From the NCBI GenBank assembly GCA_020426505.1, contig JAGQPX010000043.1, positions 1 through 56,178 of the forward strand: a stretch of 56,178 bases of DNA. Reading direction: 5' to 3'. Below are positions 15,535 through 25,385 of the stretch, in pieces; position 1 is the first letter of the stretch; each line of letters opens with the position of its first letter. The notes beneath the pieces were generated by a model. It searched no databases. It saw only the letters and a program-made list of their open reading frames with translations, and was not told the DNA's origin. Origin of the DNA: Planctomycetaceae bacterium. GTDB taxonomy: Bacteria; Planctomycetota; Planctomycetia; Planctomycetales; Planctomycetaceae. The position numbers and the translations under genes are program-made.

Positions 15535-17421
15535 CTACTCATGCATCTCCGGGAATGCGTAAGTCGGTGAGTTGGCAAACCGATCGAGCCCAACTTCCAA
15601 TTGACCGACGGCACCGGGGACCAGTCGGACGCGAAAGTGACGGTCGTTGATCGTGTCGAACTGATAGGGGTAATGATCGATCTGTCGAACCCGGGTGAAG
15701 TCATGTTCGCCGTACATGCCGGCCTGCAGGATCACGTCGCGCGGTTCGGACGCATGCAGGTTGACCAGCCAGACACGAAACCCGCCGGGGGTGAGCCGAT
15801 CGACGAGTGCTGCGACATCGGCGGGCAGACCGGACCGATGACCGGCCGGATCGAAATAACGCACGCTCGTGTGCAGCATGCCTCCGTGATAGATGTGATT
15901 CGGGGCTCCGAGCATCAACTGCACCAGTCCTTCGAGCACGACCGGGTTCAAGTCCTGCCAGTGGTGGACGTCCTGTTGATCGGGAGTTGTCTGGTCTTTC
16001 GCAATCTCATCAAGCCGTTTCATGGTTTCACCGAAACAGGCTTGCAGAATCTGCACGGGATACTCGTCGTTTTGGCCTCGCACAAAGGCCAGCCAGGGCT
16101 CCGGATTCTCCGAATCTCCCTTTCCCTTGGAGTACGAGAATTCACTCCACGCGGACGGGTCTGCGTGTCGTTCGATTTGCTGCCAGTCCCCCTCTGCGCG
16201 TGAGAGATACCAGAGATGGACAAGGTACTTGGCGTTGATGGGCCGGTAGTCGTACCAGCCCTCATCGCCGTGCCGATGGGGAACATGGAGGACTCCATCG
16301 ACCTGTTTGCCTTGTTCGGTCACGAGGGAGATCACCGAACGAGGCAGATGGAGGAACCGAGGATCACCCGTGACTGCGTAGGCGTTCGATGCCCCGATGA
16401 TGGTTGATTCGAGTTGATTGAACAGGCCGTGCGGCCATCGCCAGCCGTAGTATCCGCCCCACCATTTGCCGTCCATGTGCTCTCCGATTTTTCCGGAGAG
16501 ACCGACGTTGTCGGGCAGAATGCCGTTGTTGGCGGCCACCCGGTCCATCCACGCCTGCACGTAGTCCTCGATCCACTGTTTGAATTTCGCGTCGCCGGTG
16601 GTCATGAATGCGTTGAGCATCAGACTTGTGCTTGTGAGGTTGAGGGGCACGTCGCCCTGCATCATCCGCTCATTAATCGCCTTGAGAATGTGAGGAAACA
16701 ACTCGTCGTCGTTCCAGGCGGAGCTTGAGTCGACGTACGGGATGTCGTTGAACGGGAGCGGGTAGTGCGCAAGAATCGGTCGATGGGTGACCCAGTCCTC
16801 AGCCGTGTTGATGAAGTGGGGTCCGCGGCTGCCGGTGATCGGCGAGCGAATAAGCCGCAGCTCTGGATCAAAGTTGGCGGCGTCCGGGTTCTCCCCGTTG
16901 TACAGCGATGCGAACCTGATGGCCCGCTCGCGGAACGTACTGTCGTTCGGATCCATCAGGCCGAACATGTAGAAGTTGGTATACGATTCGCCGTGATGCA
17001 TCCAGTCGTAATGGGCATCAAACTCGTTTTTGACCTGCCCATAGTCGGTGAACTGACGTGTCACGCCGTCCCAGAGCTTTCGGGCGAGCGGATCGATCGA
17101 CTGCGGACCGCCCAGGGCGTAATAGAGCGGGAAGTTGTAGAAGCTCTCGTAGCCGTCATCAGAGCCATCGAACCCCGGCCATTCGTCACGCCAAATGATT
17201 GTGCCGTCGTCTCGTGTGTATTTGCCGACGAACGTCAGCAGTGCAGGATGCAGTTGTTCGAGGACATGTCGTTCCCAGATCGCCCACTCAGGGGGAAGTG
17301 CTGCCGTGGTGATCGGCACGACAGGCATCCCCGATTCACTGGCCTCGCCAGCGTCGCAACGTGCACTCAAGCCGATGAGAGAACACCAGATCAGACAGGC
17401 CGAAAGCATCGCTCGCAGCAT
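15535..17421 (-). CDS. secreted protein of unknown function, possibly alpha/alpha-barrel carbohydrate-active
   Basis: 628 aa with an N-terminal signal peptide (MLRAMLSACLIWCSLIGLSA, cleavage near RCDAG). The mature part is rich in Trp, Tyr, Asp and His. Repeated helical blocks (GYESFYNFPLYYALGG, HYDWMHHGESYTNFYMFGL, WWGGYYGWRWPHGLFNQLES) resemble the inner helices of (alpha/alpha)6 toroid glycosidases or lyases. A beta-rich C-terminus follows (GFRVWLVNLHASEPRDVIL, FDTINDRHFRVRLVPG). I cannot place it in a named family. It lies 144 nt downstream of the DUF1501 gene on the same strand and could be the last gene of that operon, which would fit extracellular polysaccharide or glycoconjugate turnover. 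It converges with the GTPase pair. Confidence 0.8.
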   Translation of the reverse strand: MLRAMLSACLIWCSLIGLSARCDAGEASESGMPVVPITTAALPPEWAIWERHVLEQLHPALLTFVGKYTRDDGTIIWRDEWPGFDGSDDGYESFYNFPLYYALGGPQSIDPLARKLWDGVTRQFTDYGQVKNEFDAHYDWMHHGESYTNFYMFGLMDPNDSTFRERAIRFASLYNGENPDAANFDPELRLIRSPITGSRGPHFINTAEDWVTHRPILAHYPLPFNDIPYVDSSSAWNDDELFPHILKAINERMMQGDVPLNLTSTSLMLNAFMTTGDAKFKQWIEDYVQAWMDRVAANNGILPDNVGLSGKIGEHMDGKWWGGYYGWRWPHGLFNQLESTIIGASNAYAVTGDPRFLHLPRSVISLVTEQGKQVDGVLHVPHRHGDEGWYDYRPINAKYLVHLWYLSRAEGDWQQIERHADPSAWSEFSYSKGKGDSENPEPWLAFVRGQNDEYPVQILQACFGETMKRLDEIAKDQTTPDQQDVHHWQDLNPVVLEGLVQLMLGAPNHIYHGGMLHTSVRYFDPAGHRSGLPADVAALVDRLTPGGFRVWLVNLHASEPRDVILQAGMYGEHDFTRVRQIDHYPYQFDTINDRHFRVRLVPGAVGQLEVGLDRFANSPTYAFPEMHE

Positions 17422-17565
17422 AACGCGCTCCCCTCAGATGGTGCATGATCACAGAATCGCAATACATGATACAGGTACATCCGATCGATGTCCCGTTGAA
17501 CCACCGCCCACCTCACCCTCGAACCATGTGATTCGCAGTGCAATGTGAGGGGGCAGCTGCCCGTG

Positions 17566-19017
17566 TCACGCGATCAGTCCGTCGACGACTTTTGCACCCT
17601 CGACGCCTGTGAGGCGGAAGTCGAGGCCCTGGAATCGGACCGATAGACGCTCATGGTCGAGGCCCAGGAGGTGCAGCAGTGTGGCGTGAAGATCGTGGAC
17701 GTGGACCGGATTCTCGACCGTCCCGAAGCCGAATTCGTCCGTTTGTCCGTAGACCTGTCCGGCTTTGAAGCCGCCGCCTGCGAACCACATGGTGAAAGCA
17801 TCGATGTGATGATTACGACCCGTGTTCTCGCGGACCTCGCCCATTGGCGTGCGTCCAAACTCGCCACCCCAAATGACGATCGTGTCGTCCAGCAAGCCAC
17901 GTTGTTTCAGGTCGAGGATGAGGGCCGCTGAGGCCTGGTCGATCTCACGGCTGATGGACGGCAGATGCTCTTCGAGGTTCTCGCTGGGGCCACCGTGATG
18001 ATCCCAGTTGGTGTGATACAACTGAACAAATCGCACGCCCCGCTCGACAAGCCGGCGGGCCAGCAGGCAATTCCGGGCGTAACTCGATTCTCCCGGATCC
18101 TTAATGCCGTAGAGCTGCAACGTCGATTCGCTCTCCTGCGATGTCTCCATCAACTCCGGGGCACTGGACTGCATTTTGTAGGCCATCTCATAGGCGTTGA
18201 TGCGAGTGGCGATTTCCGCATCGCCCGTCTCGACGAGTCGCTTGAGGTTCAAATCCTGAACGGCATCGACCAACTGACGCTGTTGTTCGGGTGAGATGGG
18301 GTCAGGCGTGGAAAGGTTGAGAATCGGATCACCCTGATTCCGCAGAGGGACCCCCTGATACGATGTCGGCAGAATGCCACTGCCCCAAAGGACGGCTCCG
18401 CCACGCGGGCCGCGTGGGCCACTCTGCAAAACAACGAAGCCGGGCAGGTCATCACATTCGCTGCCCAGTCCATAGGTTGTCCAGGCTCCCATACTGGGAC
18501 GACCGAATTGTCCGCTGCCCGTATTCATGAATAACTTGGCCGGTGCGTGATTGAACAGGTCCGTCTTGCAGGTCGTGACAATGCTCAGCTCATCCACGAT
18601 GTCAGCGGTGTAAGGCAGCAGGTCGCTGACCCAGGCCCCACTCTGTCCATGCTGTTGGAAAGTCTGCTTCGAGCCCAGCAGGTCAAAACGGTGACTCGAG
18701 TCCATGAAGGCGAACCGCTTCCCGTCGACGAAACTCTGCGGAATCGGCTGGCCGTCGTACTCCGTCAGCTTTGGTTTATTCTCGAACAATTCCAGCTGAG
18801 AAGGCCCGCCCGCCATGAACAGGAAGATGACATTCTTGGCCTTCGCCGGGAAATGTGTGTCGCGAGGTTCGAGCGGGTTCCGAGTCGCAGGTGCTGACGG
18901 TGCCCCCTGCCCGTCACTCGCCAGCAGTGAGACCAGCGCCATCGAGCCGATGCCCATCGTGCAGCCACCGAAGAAGTGCCGGCGTGTCAGTTCCTGCAAT
19001 GCTCTGTTGGTTTCCAT
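17566..19017 (-). CDS. DUF1501 domain protein, Tat-exported, sulfatase-like fold
   Basis: 483 aa from the ATG at 19017. A TTG ten codons upstream overlaps the previous gene and is less likely. The N-terminus has a twin-arginine signal (LTRRHFFGGCTMGIGSMALV). Family landmarks are AKNVIFLFMAGGPSQLELF near residue 70, GEFGRTPM, and NHHIDAFTMWFAGGG toward the C-terminus. They match the planctomycete DUF1501 family, related to alkaline-phosphatase/sulfatase-fold enzymes. It starts 4 nt after the PSD1 cytochrome gene; PSD1-DUF1501 pairs are a hallmark of planctomycetes. Substrate unknown; the pair is thought to act on extracellular substrates in the periplasm. Confidence 0.92.
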   Translation of the reverse strand: METNRALQELTRRHFFGGCTMGIGSMALVSLLASDGQGAPSAPATRNPLEPRDTHFPAKAKNVIFLFMAGGPSQLELFENKPKLTEYDGQPIPQSFVDGKRFAFMDSSHRFDLLGSKQTFQQHGQSGAWVSDLLPYTADIVDELSIVTTCKTDLFNHAPAKLFMNTGSGQFGRPSMGAWTTYGLGSECDDLPGFVVLQSGPRGPRGGAVLWGSGILPTSYQGVPLRNQGDPILNLSTPDPISPEQQRQLVDAVQDLNLKRLVETGDAEIATRINAYEMAYKMQSSAPELMETSQESESTLQLYGIKDPGESSYARNCLLARRLVERGVRFVQLYHTNWDHHGGPSENLEEHLPSISREIDQASAALILDLKQRGLLDDTIVIWGGEFGRTPMGEVRENTGRNHHIDAFTMWFAGGGFKAGQVYGQTDEFGFGTVENPVHVHDLHATLLHLLGLDHERLSVRFQGLDFRLTGVEGAKVVDGLIA

Positions 19018-19021
19018 CGGG

Positions 19022-21364
19022 TCATTCCCGTGTGATTGTTTCGTCAAGATTGAACAGCGCCCGAGCAGCGGTCAGCGTGTCGAGTTGCTCAAGCGTAGCC
19101 AGCTCGTCTTCAGTTGGCCGTCGAGACGTGCAACGTCGGAATGCAGCTTCGAGGCCGTCCTGCTTGATGATTTGCTCAAGGGCACTTGCAAACTCGAAGA
19201 AACCTGCATCATTCATCAGCGTCAACGCCTGCAACGGCGTGTTGCTGCGAATTCGTCGCGTGCACGTGCTGTAGCCATCCGGAGCATCGAACACATTCAG
19301 CGACGGTGGCGGAGTTGCACGGTAAACAAACGTGTACATGCCACGGCGATAGCGGTCTTCCCCCTCGCTGACGTTCCATTCGCGATTGACCTGTCCCTGA
19401 CTCATGACCCCGTCCGGAATCGGTGGGAAGACGGGCGGCCCCCCCAACCTGGATGCCAACAACCCGCTCGCTTTGAGTGCAACGTCACGGACGATTTCCG
19501 CCTCTAGCCGCAGTCTCTGCTGACGACCGAGAAGCAGATTCTCAGGATCGTTTTGGCGAAGCTCTGCGCGGTCGGATGAACTTTGCTGGTAGGTGTGAGC
19601 CGACACGATCAGGCGGTGCAGTTCCTTGAGACTCCAGTTCCGTTCCATGAACTCGACAGACAACCAGTCGAGTAACTCGGGATGCGTGGGCAGAGTGCCC
19701 TGCATGCCGAAGTCGTTCTCCGTCTGCACGAGTCCCCGTCCAAAGTAGTGCTGCCAAACCCGGTTGACGATCACGCGTGCTGTCAGCGGGTTGTCCGGAC
19801 TGACAAGCCAGCGAGCGAGATCGAGCCGGTTGGGTTGCTCCGCATCCGTCTCGAAGGGATGCAACACACTCGGAGTGCCCGGCGATACCTCCTCAGCCGG
19901 TCGGGTGAAATCTCCCTTCACAAGCACGGTTGTCGTGCGTGGGGTCTCACGTTCCTGCATCACAAACGTGGTGACGTCCGTATCGAGAGTTGCCAATAAC
20001 TCGTCCCGTTTGTCATGAAGTTCACGATAGCGTCCGCCGAGCTCGACAGCTGCTTGGTACAAGGCCAACTTCTGGGCGAAGCTCCGTTTCGCCTGCTCGA
20101 CCGCAATTGCCTCCTGCACCGCTTTGGGAAGTGACTCCTTGTTCGCCTCGTCAATCCCCTGCTCCCAGTTTGCAATCTCATCCAATTGTTCATCGATTAT
20201 GGTCGACAATTGACTCTCGACCTCGGCCAACTCAGCCTGCAGTGCGGGTACGTCGATGCCGTCGCTGTAGACTTTCATCGACGGCTCATCCTGATTATTC
20301 AGGAAGGCGAACAGCTGGTAGAACTCTTTCTGTGTGATCGGATCAAACTTGTGGTCATGACACTGTGCACATCCGATGCTCAAGCCGAGCCAGACTGTGC
20401 CGGTCGTTGCCACGCGGTCGAAGATGCTTTCGACGCGGTACTGCTCCTTGTCGATGCCCCCTTCCTGATTGATCTGCGTGTTGCGATGGAAGCCGGTGGC
20501 GATCTTTTGACTCTGCGTCGGATTTGAAAGAAGATCGCCTGCCAGTTGTTCGATCGTGAACGTATCAAACGGCATGTCAGCATTGAGGGCGTCGACGACC
20601 CAGTCCCGGTACTTCCAGATTTGGCGGGGACCGTCGATCGAGTAGCCGTTGCTGTCAGCATATCGCGCCTGATCGAGCCACCAGCGGCCCCAGCGTTCGC
20701 CGTAATGGGGACTGGCCAGCAGTCGTTCGACCAGTTCCTGATAAGCGGCCTCAGCATCCTGTTCGCTGGCCTGCAGAAAGGAATCGATCTCTTCCAAAGT
20801 GGGCGGCAGCCCGACAAGGTCGAGACTCACTCGTCGGATCAAGGTCTGTGGCTGTGCGACCGCTGACGATTGCAGTCCTTCTTCGGACAGCCTCGCCTGG
20901 ATGAAACGATCAATAGGATGAGTGGTTCCAGTGACCTCCGGAAGTGGTGGGCGCTTGGGGGGGATGAAAGCCCAGTGCGTCGTGTACGCCGCCCCCTGCC
21001 CGATCCAGCGGCGCAGAACCTCTTTTTCCGTTGACGTCAGCTGTTCGCGCGATGCTGGCGGAGGCATGACCTCGTCAACATCGTTCGACATGATCCGTGA
21101 GATCAACTCGCTCGCATCCGGGTCACCCGGCACAATAGCGGCCACGCCGTCATGTTCTTCCGTTGCCCCTGTGAACGTGTCCAGTCTGAGATCCGCCTCA
21201 CGGGCCGCTTCGTCAAAGCCATGACACGTAAAACACTTCTCCGAGAGGATCGGTCGCACATCACGATCGAACACAACCTGTATCTCCGAAGACACATCGT
21301 TTGCAAACGACGCGGACATCGCCGTTGCGGCGATTGCAATCATCAGAAAAACAGTTTTGTTCAT
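19022..21364 (-). CDS. PSD1 and planctomycete cytochrome c domain-containing protein (PSCyt1-DUF1549-DUF1553)
   Basis: 780 aa with a signal peptide (MNKTVFLMIAIAATAMSASF). A heme-binding CFTCH lies at residues 44-48 in the PSCyt1 domain (RPILSEKCFTCHGFD, then EVMPPPASREQLT). The DUF1549 region (PSCyt2) follows (LVERLLASPHYGERWGRWWL) with a second CxxCH, CAQCHDHKFDP. After a helical linker comes the DUF1553/PSD1 domain (RLDLARWLVSPDNPLTARVI, VNRVWQHYFGRGLVQTENDF). Length and order are typical of the family. Its start overlaps the upstream gene's stop by 4 nt and its stop lies 4 nt before the DUF1501 start. Presumed periplasmic redox partner of the operon's other heme protein. Confidence 0.95.
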   Translation of the reverse strand: MNKTVFLMIAIAATAMSASFANDVSSEIQVVFDRDVRPILSEKCFTCHGFDEAAREADLRLDTFTGATEEHDGVAAIVPGDPDASELISRIMSNDVDEVMPPPASREQLTSTEKEVLRRWIGQGAAYTTHWAFIPPKRPPLPEVTGTTHPIDRFIQARLSEEGLQSSAVAQPQTLIRRVSLDLVGLPPTLEEIDSFLQASEQDAEAAYQELVERLLASPHYGERWGRWWLDQARYADSNGYSIDGPRQIWKYRDWVVDALNADMPFDTFTIEQLAGDLLSNPTQSQKIATGFHRNTQINQEGGIDKEQYRVESIFDRVATTGTVWLGLSIGCAQCHDHKFDPITQKEFYQLFAFLNNQDEPSMKVYSDGIDVPALQAELAEVESQLSTIIDEQLDEIANWEQGIDEANKESLPKAVQEAIAVEQAKRSFAQKLALYQAAVELGGRYRELHDKRDELLATLDTDVTTFVMQERETPRTTTVLVKGDFTRPAEEVSPGTPSVLHPFETDAEQPNRLDLARWLVSPDNPLTARVIVNRVWQHYFGRGLVQTENDFGMQGTLPTHPELLDWLSVEFMERNWSLKELHRLIVSAHTYQQSSSDRAELRQNDPENLLLGRQQRLRLEAEIVRDVALKASGLLASRLGGPPVFPPIPDGVMSQGQVNREWNVSEGEDRYRRGMYTFVYRATPPPSLNVFDAPDGYSTCTRRIRSNTPLQALTLMNDAGFFEFASALEQIIKQDGLEAAFRRCTSRRPTEDELATLEQLDTLTAARALFNLDETITRE

Positions 21365-22920
21365 CGGGTCTGCCCCGTTGGAATGCGATTCAAGGTGTAG
21401 TAGGCCTCCGGGTGGAGGAGCGCTTGTCCCGATTCGCCTCGCACGCCCGCCGCCACTAGTTCATGCACGAAGAGTTCACGCAGTCCGTCGACTCTCAGGC
21501 GAACTCGCAAACGGTCCTCCGAGACCTCAGCAGCAGTGATGGTCGGCGTCTCGACCTGAATCTCATCGCTGCCGTAGGTCGAATGGTAGAGGTAAGTGTA
21601 GCTCGTCATGCGATACGACGTGACATCACCAGCCGTTTTCGGGTCGACTGGCAATGTGAAAAGGAGTTCAAATCCATCCGGCTGAGCGCGCATCTCTTTG
21701 ATTTCCAGTGGCGTTTGTCCGGTCCACACCAGACGTTGCAGGCCGTAGCTGGCATCGCCCAGGCTGCTCCAGCCTCGATTCGTGAGACCGATAAACATAC
21801 TGCCATCGGCTCCCTGCACCATTCGCAAGACGGCGGAAGCCAGTCCGAGGCGGAAGGGAAAGCAGGCGCCCTGATACTCGCCGTCGACCTTCTCCAGGAA
21901 CACGCGATTGATCCCCGCTTGTGTGAATTCTCCGACGAACAACTGACCGGCGAAGGGGCCGAACTTGCCATCGCTCTCATCGAGCATGATATCCGTTGCT
22001 GATTGGCCCATCTTCTTGTACGGGAACCAGACGGCCGGCGGGCGAAGTTGCTTGAACTCTTTCAAGGCTTGGGGAAGCGGGAGCCCGCCGGGGACCTTCT
22101 CGACGTCGTGGATTGTTGAACCCGGCTCGTTCATCGAGGCGAGCGCTTCGGCATGATGAAAGAAGACGCCAGGCCGCATGTGATGCAGGGAATTGGTCGC
22201 CACCCAGTTGCCCTGCTGGTCGGTGTAGAACATGTCTCCGTCGGCGTTGGCCCCCAGTCCCGCTGGCGAACGCATGCCTGCACAGACCGGGACCAGTTCG
22301 CCGGTCGAAGTGACCTTCATTCCCCAGCCGCGCCACCGTCCCTGCCGATAGCCCAATGCAGCATTGGGGAGTGCCCGTTTCAGTTCCGGTCCCTTCAACC
22401 CAAGGCCGATGTTCAATGTGATCCAGAGATCGCCGTCGCCATCGAGCTTGGGACCGTATGCATATTCGTGATAGTGTCCGGTCACACCCCAGCCTTTGGC
22501 GACGGTCAGGTATTCGTCCGCGACGTCGTCGCCGTCGAGATCACGCAACCGCGTCAACTCGCTGCGCTGTGTGGTGTAGAGATCACCGTCGAGTTGAAGC
22601 AGGCCCAATGGTTCGTGCAGTGCCGTCGCAAACTTGTTGTAGGTCACATTGCTGGGCGGGTCATCGTAGACGCCATCCAGAATCCAGACATCCCCCTTCC
22701 GGATCGCGACTGCGAGGCGCCCGTCATCCAGAAAGTCCATGCCGCTGATCTCAAGCGCCAGTCCATCGGGAGCCGGCTTCCAGTTTTTGGAGCGAGATTC
22801 TGTCGCTGCGCTGGCGGTTGAGACCGAGATCAACCGATAGTAGTCGTTCTCATCCGCCCCCATTACGGTGACGCAAGGGAGCAGGATCAGGATCGTTGTG
22901 ATCAGCGAGCGATTCTCCAT
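21361..22920 (-). CDS. secreted beta-propeller protein of the planctomycete 'membrane-bound dehydrogenase' type
   Basis: 519 aa with a short signal peptide (LITTILILLPCVTVMGA). The body reads as a six-bladed propeller resembling PQQ/sugar dehydrogenases. Blocks are GLALEISGMDFLDDGRLAVA, LHEPLGLLQLDGDLYTTQ, LTRLRDLDGDDVADEY, AGMRSPAGLGANADGDMFYT, DQQGNWVATNSLHHMRPG and LFVGEFTQAGINRVF. Such propellers fused to or encoded beside c-type cytochromes are common in this phylum (the putative membrane-bound dehydrogenase domain). The gene overlaps the pentaheme cytochrome gene by 19 nt upstream and the PSD1 gene by 4 nt downstream. Likely oxidises, or simply binds, an extracellular carbohydrate-derived substrate and passes electrons to the neighbouring hemes; the substrate is inference. 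Confidence 0.87.
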   Translation of the reverse strand: MENRSLITTILILLPCVTVMGADENDYYRLISVSTASAATESRSKNWKPAPDGLALEISGMDFLDDGRLAVAIRKGDVWILDGVYDDPPSNVTYNKFATALHEPLGLLQLDGDLYTTQRSELTRLRDLDGDDVADEYLTVAKGWGVTGHYHEYAYGPKLDGDGDLWITLNIGLGLKGPELKRALPNAALGYRQGRWRGWGMKVTSTGELVPVCAGMRSPAGLGANADGDMFYTDQQGNWVATNSLHHMRPGVFFHHAEALASMNEPGSTIHDVEKVPGGLPLPQALKEFKQLRPPAVWFPYKKMGQSATDIMLDESDGKFGPFAGQLFVGEFTQAGINRVFLEKVDGEYQGACFPFRLGLASAVLRMVQGADGSMFIGLTNRGWSSLGDASYGLQRLVWTGQTPLEIKEMRAQPDGFELLFTLPVDPKTAGDVTSYRMTSYTYLYHSTYGSDEIQVETPTITAAEVSEDRLRVRLRVDGLRELFVHELVAAGVRGESGQALLHPEAYYTLNRIPTGQTR

Positions 22921-25385
22921 TGATACTCCAGTTCGATGGTCATGTGATCTTTAATGAGGAGTGGAACGAGCCATTCCTGTTGGTCGTCCGACTGCTGCAA
23001 AGTTCCCGCTCTCGCCAAGCTCTCCGAAACAGTGACCATCAGCCCCCCGTCATTCTTGTATGCACGCGAACCTGTGGCGACGAGTTTCTTCCCGGCATGC
23101 GCCCTCAAGAGGACACCTGCATCGGACGAATCTGCGGCAATCGTCAATGTTCGTTTGAGACCTGTGTCCCCGTTGGGTTCAATACGGTCTTCGATTAACA
23201 AGTCCCCGTACTTGTAAAGCAGCGTCGGCACGCCTTTCGAGTCGAGTCGGTAGCCGCGGAATTGGTATTCGCGCGGATCGTCTGCGCGAAACGGCGGACC
23301 AAGCGGGAAATTCACCAGCTGTTCTCCCAGCGGTTGTGCCGGCGGCGCGAACCGCTCGAACCACGTCCCACGGGCGTCGAGAAATCGCCCCTTCCATGCG
23401 ATCGCCAGCCGCACATGCTCAGCGTCGAAGGCGTAGTGAACCCCGGCCGGGAATCCGACCGCGATGGCGTGTGTGCCCGCAGCATCCATGAACGTTCGCA
23501 GGACGATCGGCCGTTCCTCCGGGACCAGTTCGTAATTGGCAATTCGAGCCGCCTCGATCTTTTCAGGCAGCGGTTCTTTCTCCAGGTTTTTCAAATAGGC
23601 CCAGATGGCGGAGATCTGGTGATCGACGTTTCCTTCGAGCAGGTCCGGGCGGTTGCTCTTCCCGTTCGGAAAGAATGTCGGCATCCGTGTGCGATTCTTG
23701 AGTTCGTTTGGATTGAACAGGAATTCATGGAACCACTGCGGGTCAACACGAGCGGTCACGTCATTCAGGTCGATCCCGACGACGCCGGGCAGACTCTCGC
23801 CTCGAAACGGATGACACTGAACGCAGCCCGTGTTGACCATCTCTCGCCCTATGGAGGCAGACTGCGGTTCGGAAAAGACCTCGTCATCTTTCGAGCGATC
23901 GACTTCGTCAGCCTTGGCCATTTGTGTGAGCAACGGCTTGACGGCATCGGCTGAGTAGGTGGGCATGCGGATCGTCATGTACGGACGATGCGGGGTCGTT
24001 TTGGGGTGAAAGACGGCCGCAAGTGCTTGAGGGAGCAACTTGCGACCCACGCCCGTCAGCGACGGAGGCAGCCGACCTTCATCACCCAGATCAACATGGC
24101 CGACGGTCTCAAAATAAGCCTTGCGATATCGCCCAACCCCACCTCGCTCGCCACGCTCGTGACACCCGTAACAGTTGAGTTGCAACATGCGGAATGACAC
24201 TGCGTCTGAAGCCGTCCGCTTTGGAGTCACTCCACCTTTCAATATGGACAGCATGGCTTTTCGCTGTGCATCGTCCAGGTGATATCGGGCCATGTCCGCT
24301 GTCGGACTTTCAAAGCAGCTTGATCGGGCGTCGGCATCGAGTTGAGCCAGAGGCTTCGCTTGACGTTCATCCTTGACCCCCGTCGACTCGTGACAATTGG
24401 CACACCGCAGTTCGACAAAGAGCGACCGTCCGCGGTCGATCAGTTGTTGCAGCGGTTGATCGTTCTCATAGCCGGTCTCGTTCGAGACGTTCTCGCCCAG
24501 CAGGTACGCCGCGATGTCCGCTGCCTCCTGTGGCGTCAATCGCAGCGAGGGCATCCGACTGTTCGGCCGCACTATCGATGGATCAAGGAGCATCATCGTC
24601 AGCGACCGTAACGTGTACTTGCTGGGCAAATCACCATGAGGAATCGACTCCACTCGTCGTGCGGCTGCCGAGAGGCCGAGTTCTGCAATCTGCTCCTCAT
24701 CAAGCTCCTCAAGCAACTCGTCGATGGCAGATGGCTTTGCCTCATCGGTTTCGTAGTCAGCGTCCGGCTCGTGGCAAGCGACGCAACCGATCGAGTGATA
24801 CCATTCCGCCCCTCGTTCCCGGTTGCCCCGCTTCCAGAACTCATGAATCACCGGAGCAATCCCATCGGCCTTGAGAACCGCAAACGGTTGCTGCTGCGTG
24901 CTGAGGAATGCGACCAATGCATCAATTGCCTCTGCACGTTGATCGACAGTGAGCGACGATAAAACGTCCGGCATCGTTGTGCCCGGTTTGACGACCTGCG
25001 GGTCTGAGAGATATCGACGTAACCATTCCTGCTGAAGTCGATTGCCGACACCATTGAGCCTGGGGCCCCTCTTCGGCTGAAGCCAGTCGTCTTTCGAGTG
25101 ATGGCAGTTGACGCAGCTCAATTCGCCTATCAGCAATGATCCAGCTTGCAGTTCGGGAAGTTCTCCATGTTTCCCGAAACGCTCGAACCCGATCACGAAG
25201 GGGGACCTCGTCATCACACGATCGTGAGCTGTTGTCGAATGGTTCTCCGTCTGGGCTGCGATCGGCGCATTGCACATCAGCACACAAACCAGCGCAAGCA
25301 GTGAAATCGATGACCAATGCAATGGACATGGCAACAATCTCAACACTGACTTCCCCCTGCACGCAATATTCTCACTCTCGAGCAT
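22902..25385 (-). CDS. secreted multiheme cytochrome c with five CxxCH motifs
   Basis: 827 aa, with a signal-like hydrophobic segment around residues 25-44 (SISLLALVCVLMCNAPIAAQ). Five CxxCH heme sites are directly visible at residues 91-95 (CVNCH), 201-205 (CVACH), 328-332 (CANCH), 405-409 (CYGCH) and 521-525 (CVQCH). They are followed at conserved distances by Met-containing loops such as KPGTTMPD, PNSRMPSLRL, TIRMPTYSA and KNRTRMPTFFP that could supply axial ligands. After ~600 comes a beta-rich heme-free C-terminal domain. It is the first gene of the minus-strand operon and overlaps the propeller gene by 19 nt. Probable role: periplasmic electron relay from the propeller dehydrogenase to the respiratory chain. 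Confidence 0.9.
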   Translation of the reverse strand: MLESENIACRGKSVLRLLPCPLHWSSISLLALVCVLMCNAPIAAQTENHSTTAHDRVMTRSPFVIGFERFGKHGELPELQAGSLLIGELSCVNCHHSKDDWLQPKRGPRLNGVGNRLQQEWLRRYLSDPQVVKPGTTMPDVLSSLTVDQRAEAIDALVAFLSTQQQPFAVLKADGIAPVIHEFWKRGNRERGAEWYHSIGCVACHEPDADYETDEAKPSAIDELLEELDEEQIAELGLSAAARRVESIPHGDLPSKYTLRSLTMMLLDPSIVRPNSRMPSLRLTPQEAADIAAYLLGENVSNETGYENDQPLQQLIDRGRSLFVELRCANCHESTGVKDERQAKPLAQLDADARSSCFESPTADMARYHLDDAQRKAMLSILKGGVTPKRTASDAVSFRMLQLNCYGCHERGERGGVGRYRKAYFETVGHVDLGDEGRLPPSLTGVGRKLLPQALAAVFHPKTTPHRPYMTIRMPTYSADAVKPLLTQMAKADEVDRSKDDEVFSEPQSASIGREMVNTGCVQCHPFRGESLPGVVGIDLNDVTARVDPQWFHEFLFNPNELKNRTRMPTFFPNGKSNRPDLLEGNVDHQISAIWAYLKNLEKEPLPEKIEAARIANYELVPEERPIVLRTFMDAAGTHAIAVGFPAGVHYAFDAEHVRLAIAWKGRFLDARGTWFERFAPPAQPLGEQLVNFPLGPPFRADDPREYQFRGYRLDSKGVPTLLYKYGDLLIEDRIEPNGDTGLKRTLTIAADSSDAGVLLRAHAGKKLVATGSRAYKNDGGLMVTVSESLARAGTLQQSDDQQEWLVPLLIKDHMTIELEYQWRIAR

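Noticed and set aside
16765..17448. 227-codon plus-strand frame opposite the secreted protein
   Set aside because: Shadow of the minus-strand gene, which has a signal peptide and coherent sequence.
22153..23954. Plus-strand frames of 222 and 230 codons opposite the propeller and cytochrome genes
   Set aside because: Antisense shadows; the minus strand has signal peptides and heme motifs.
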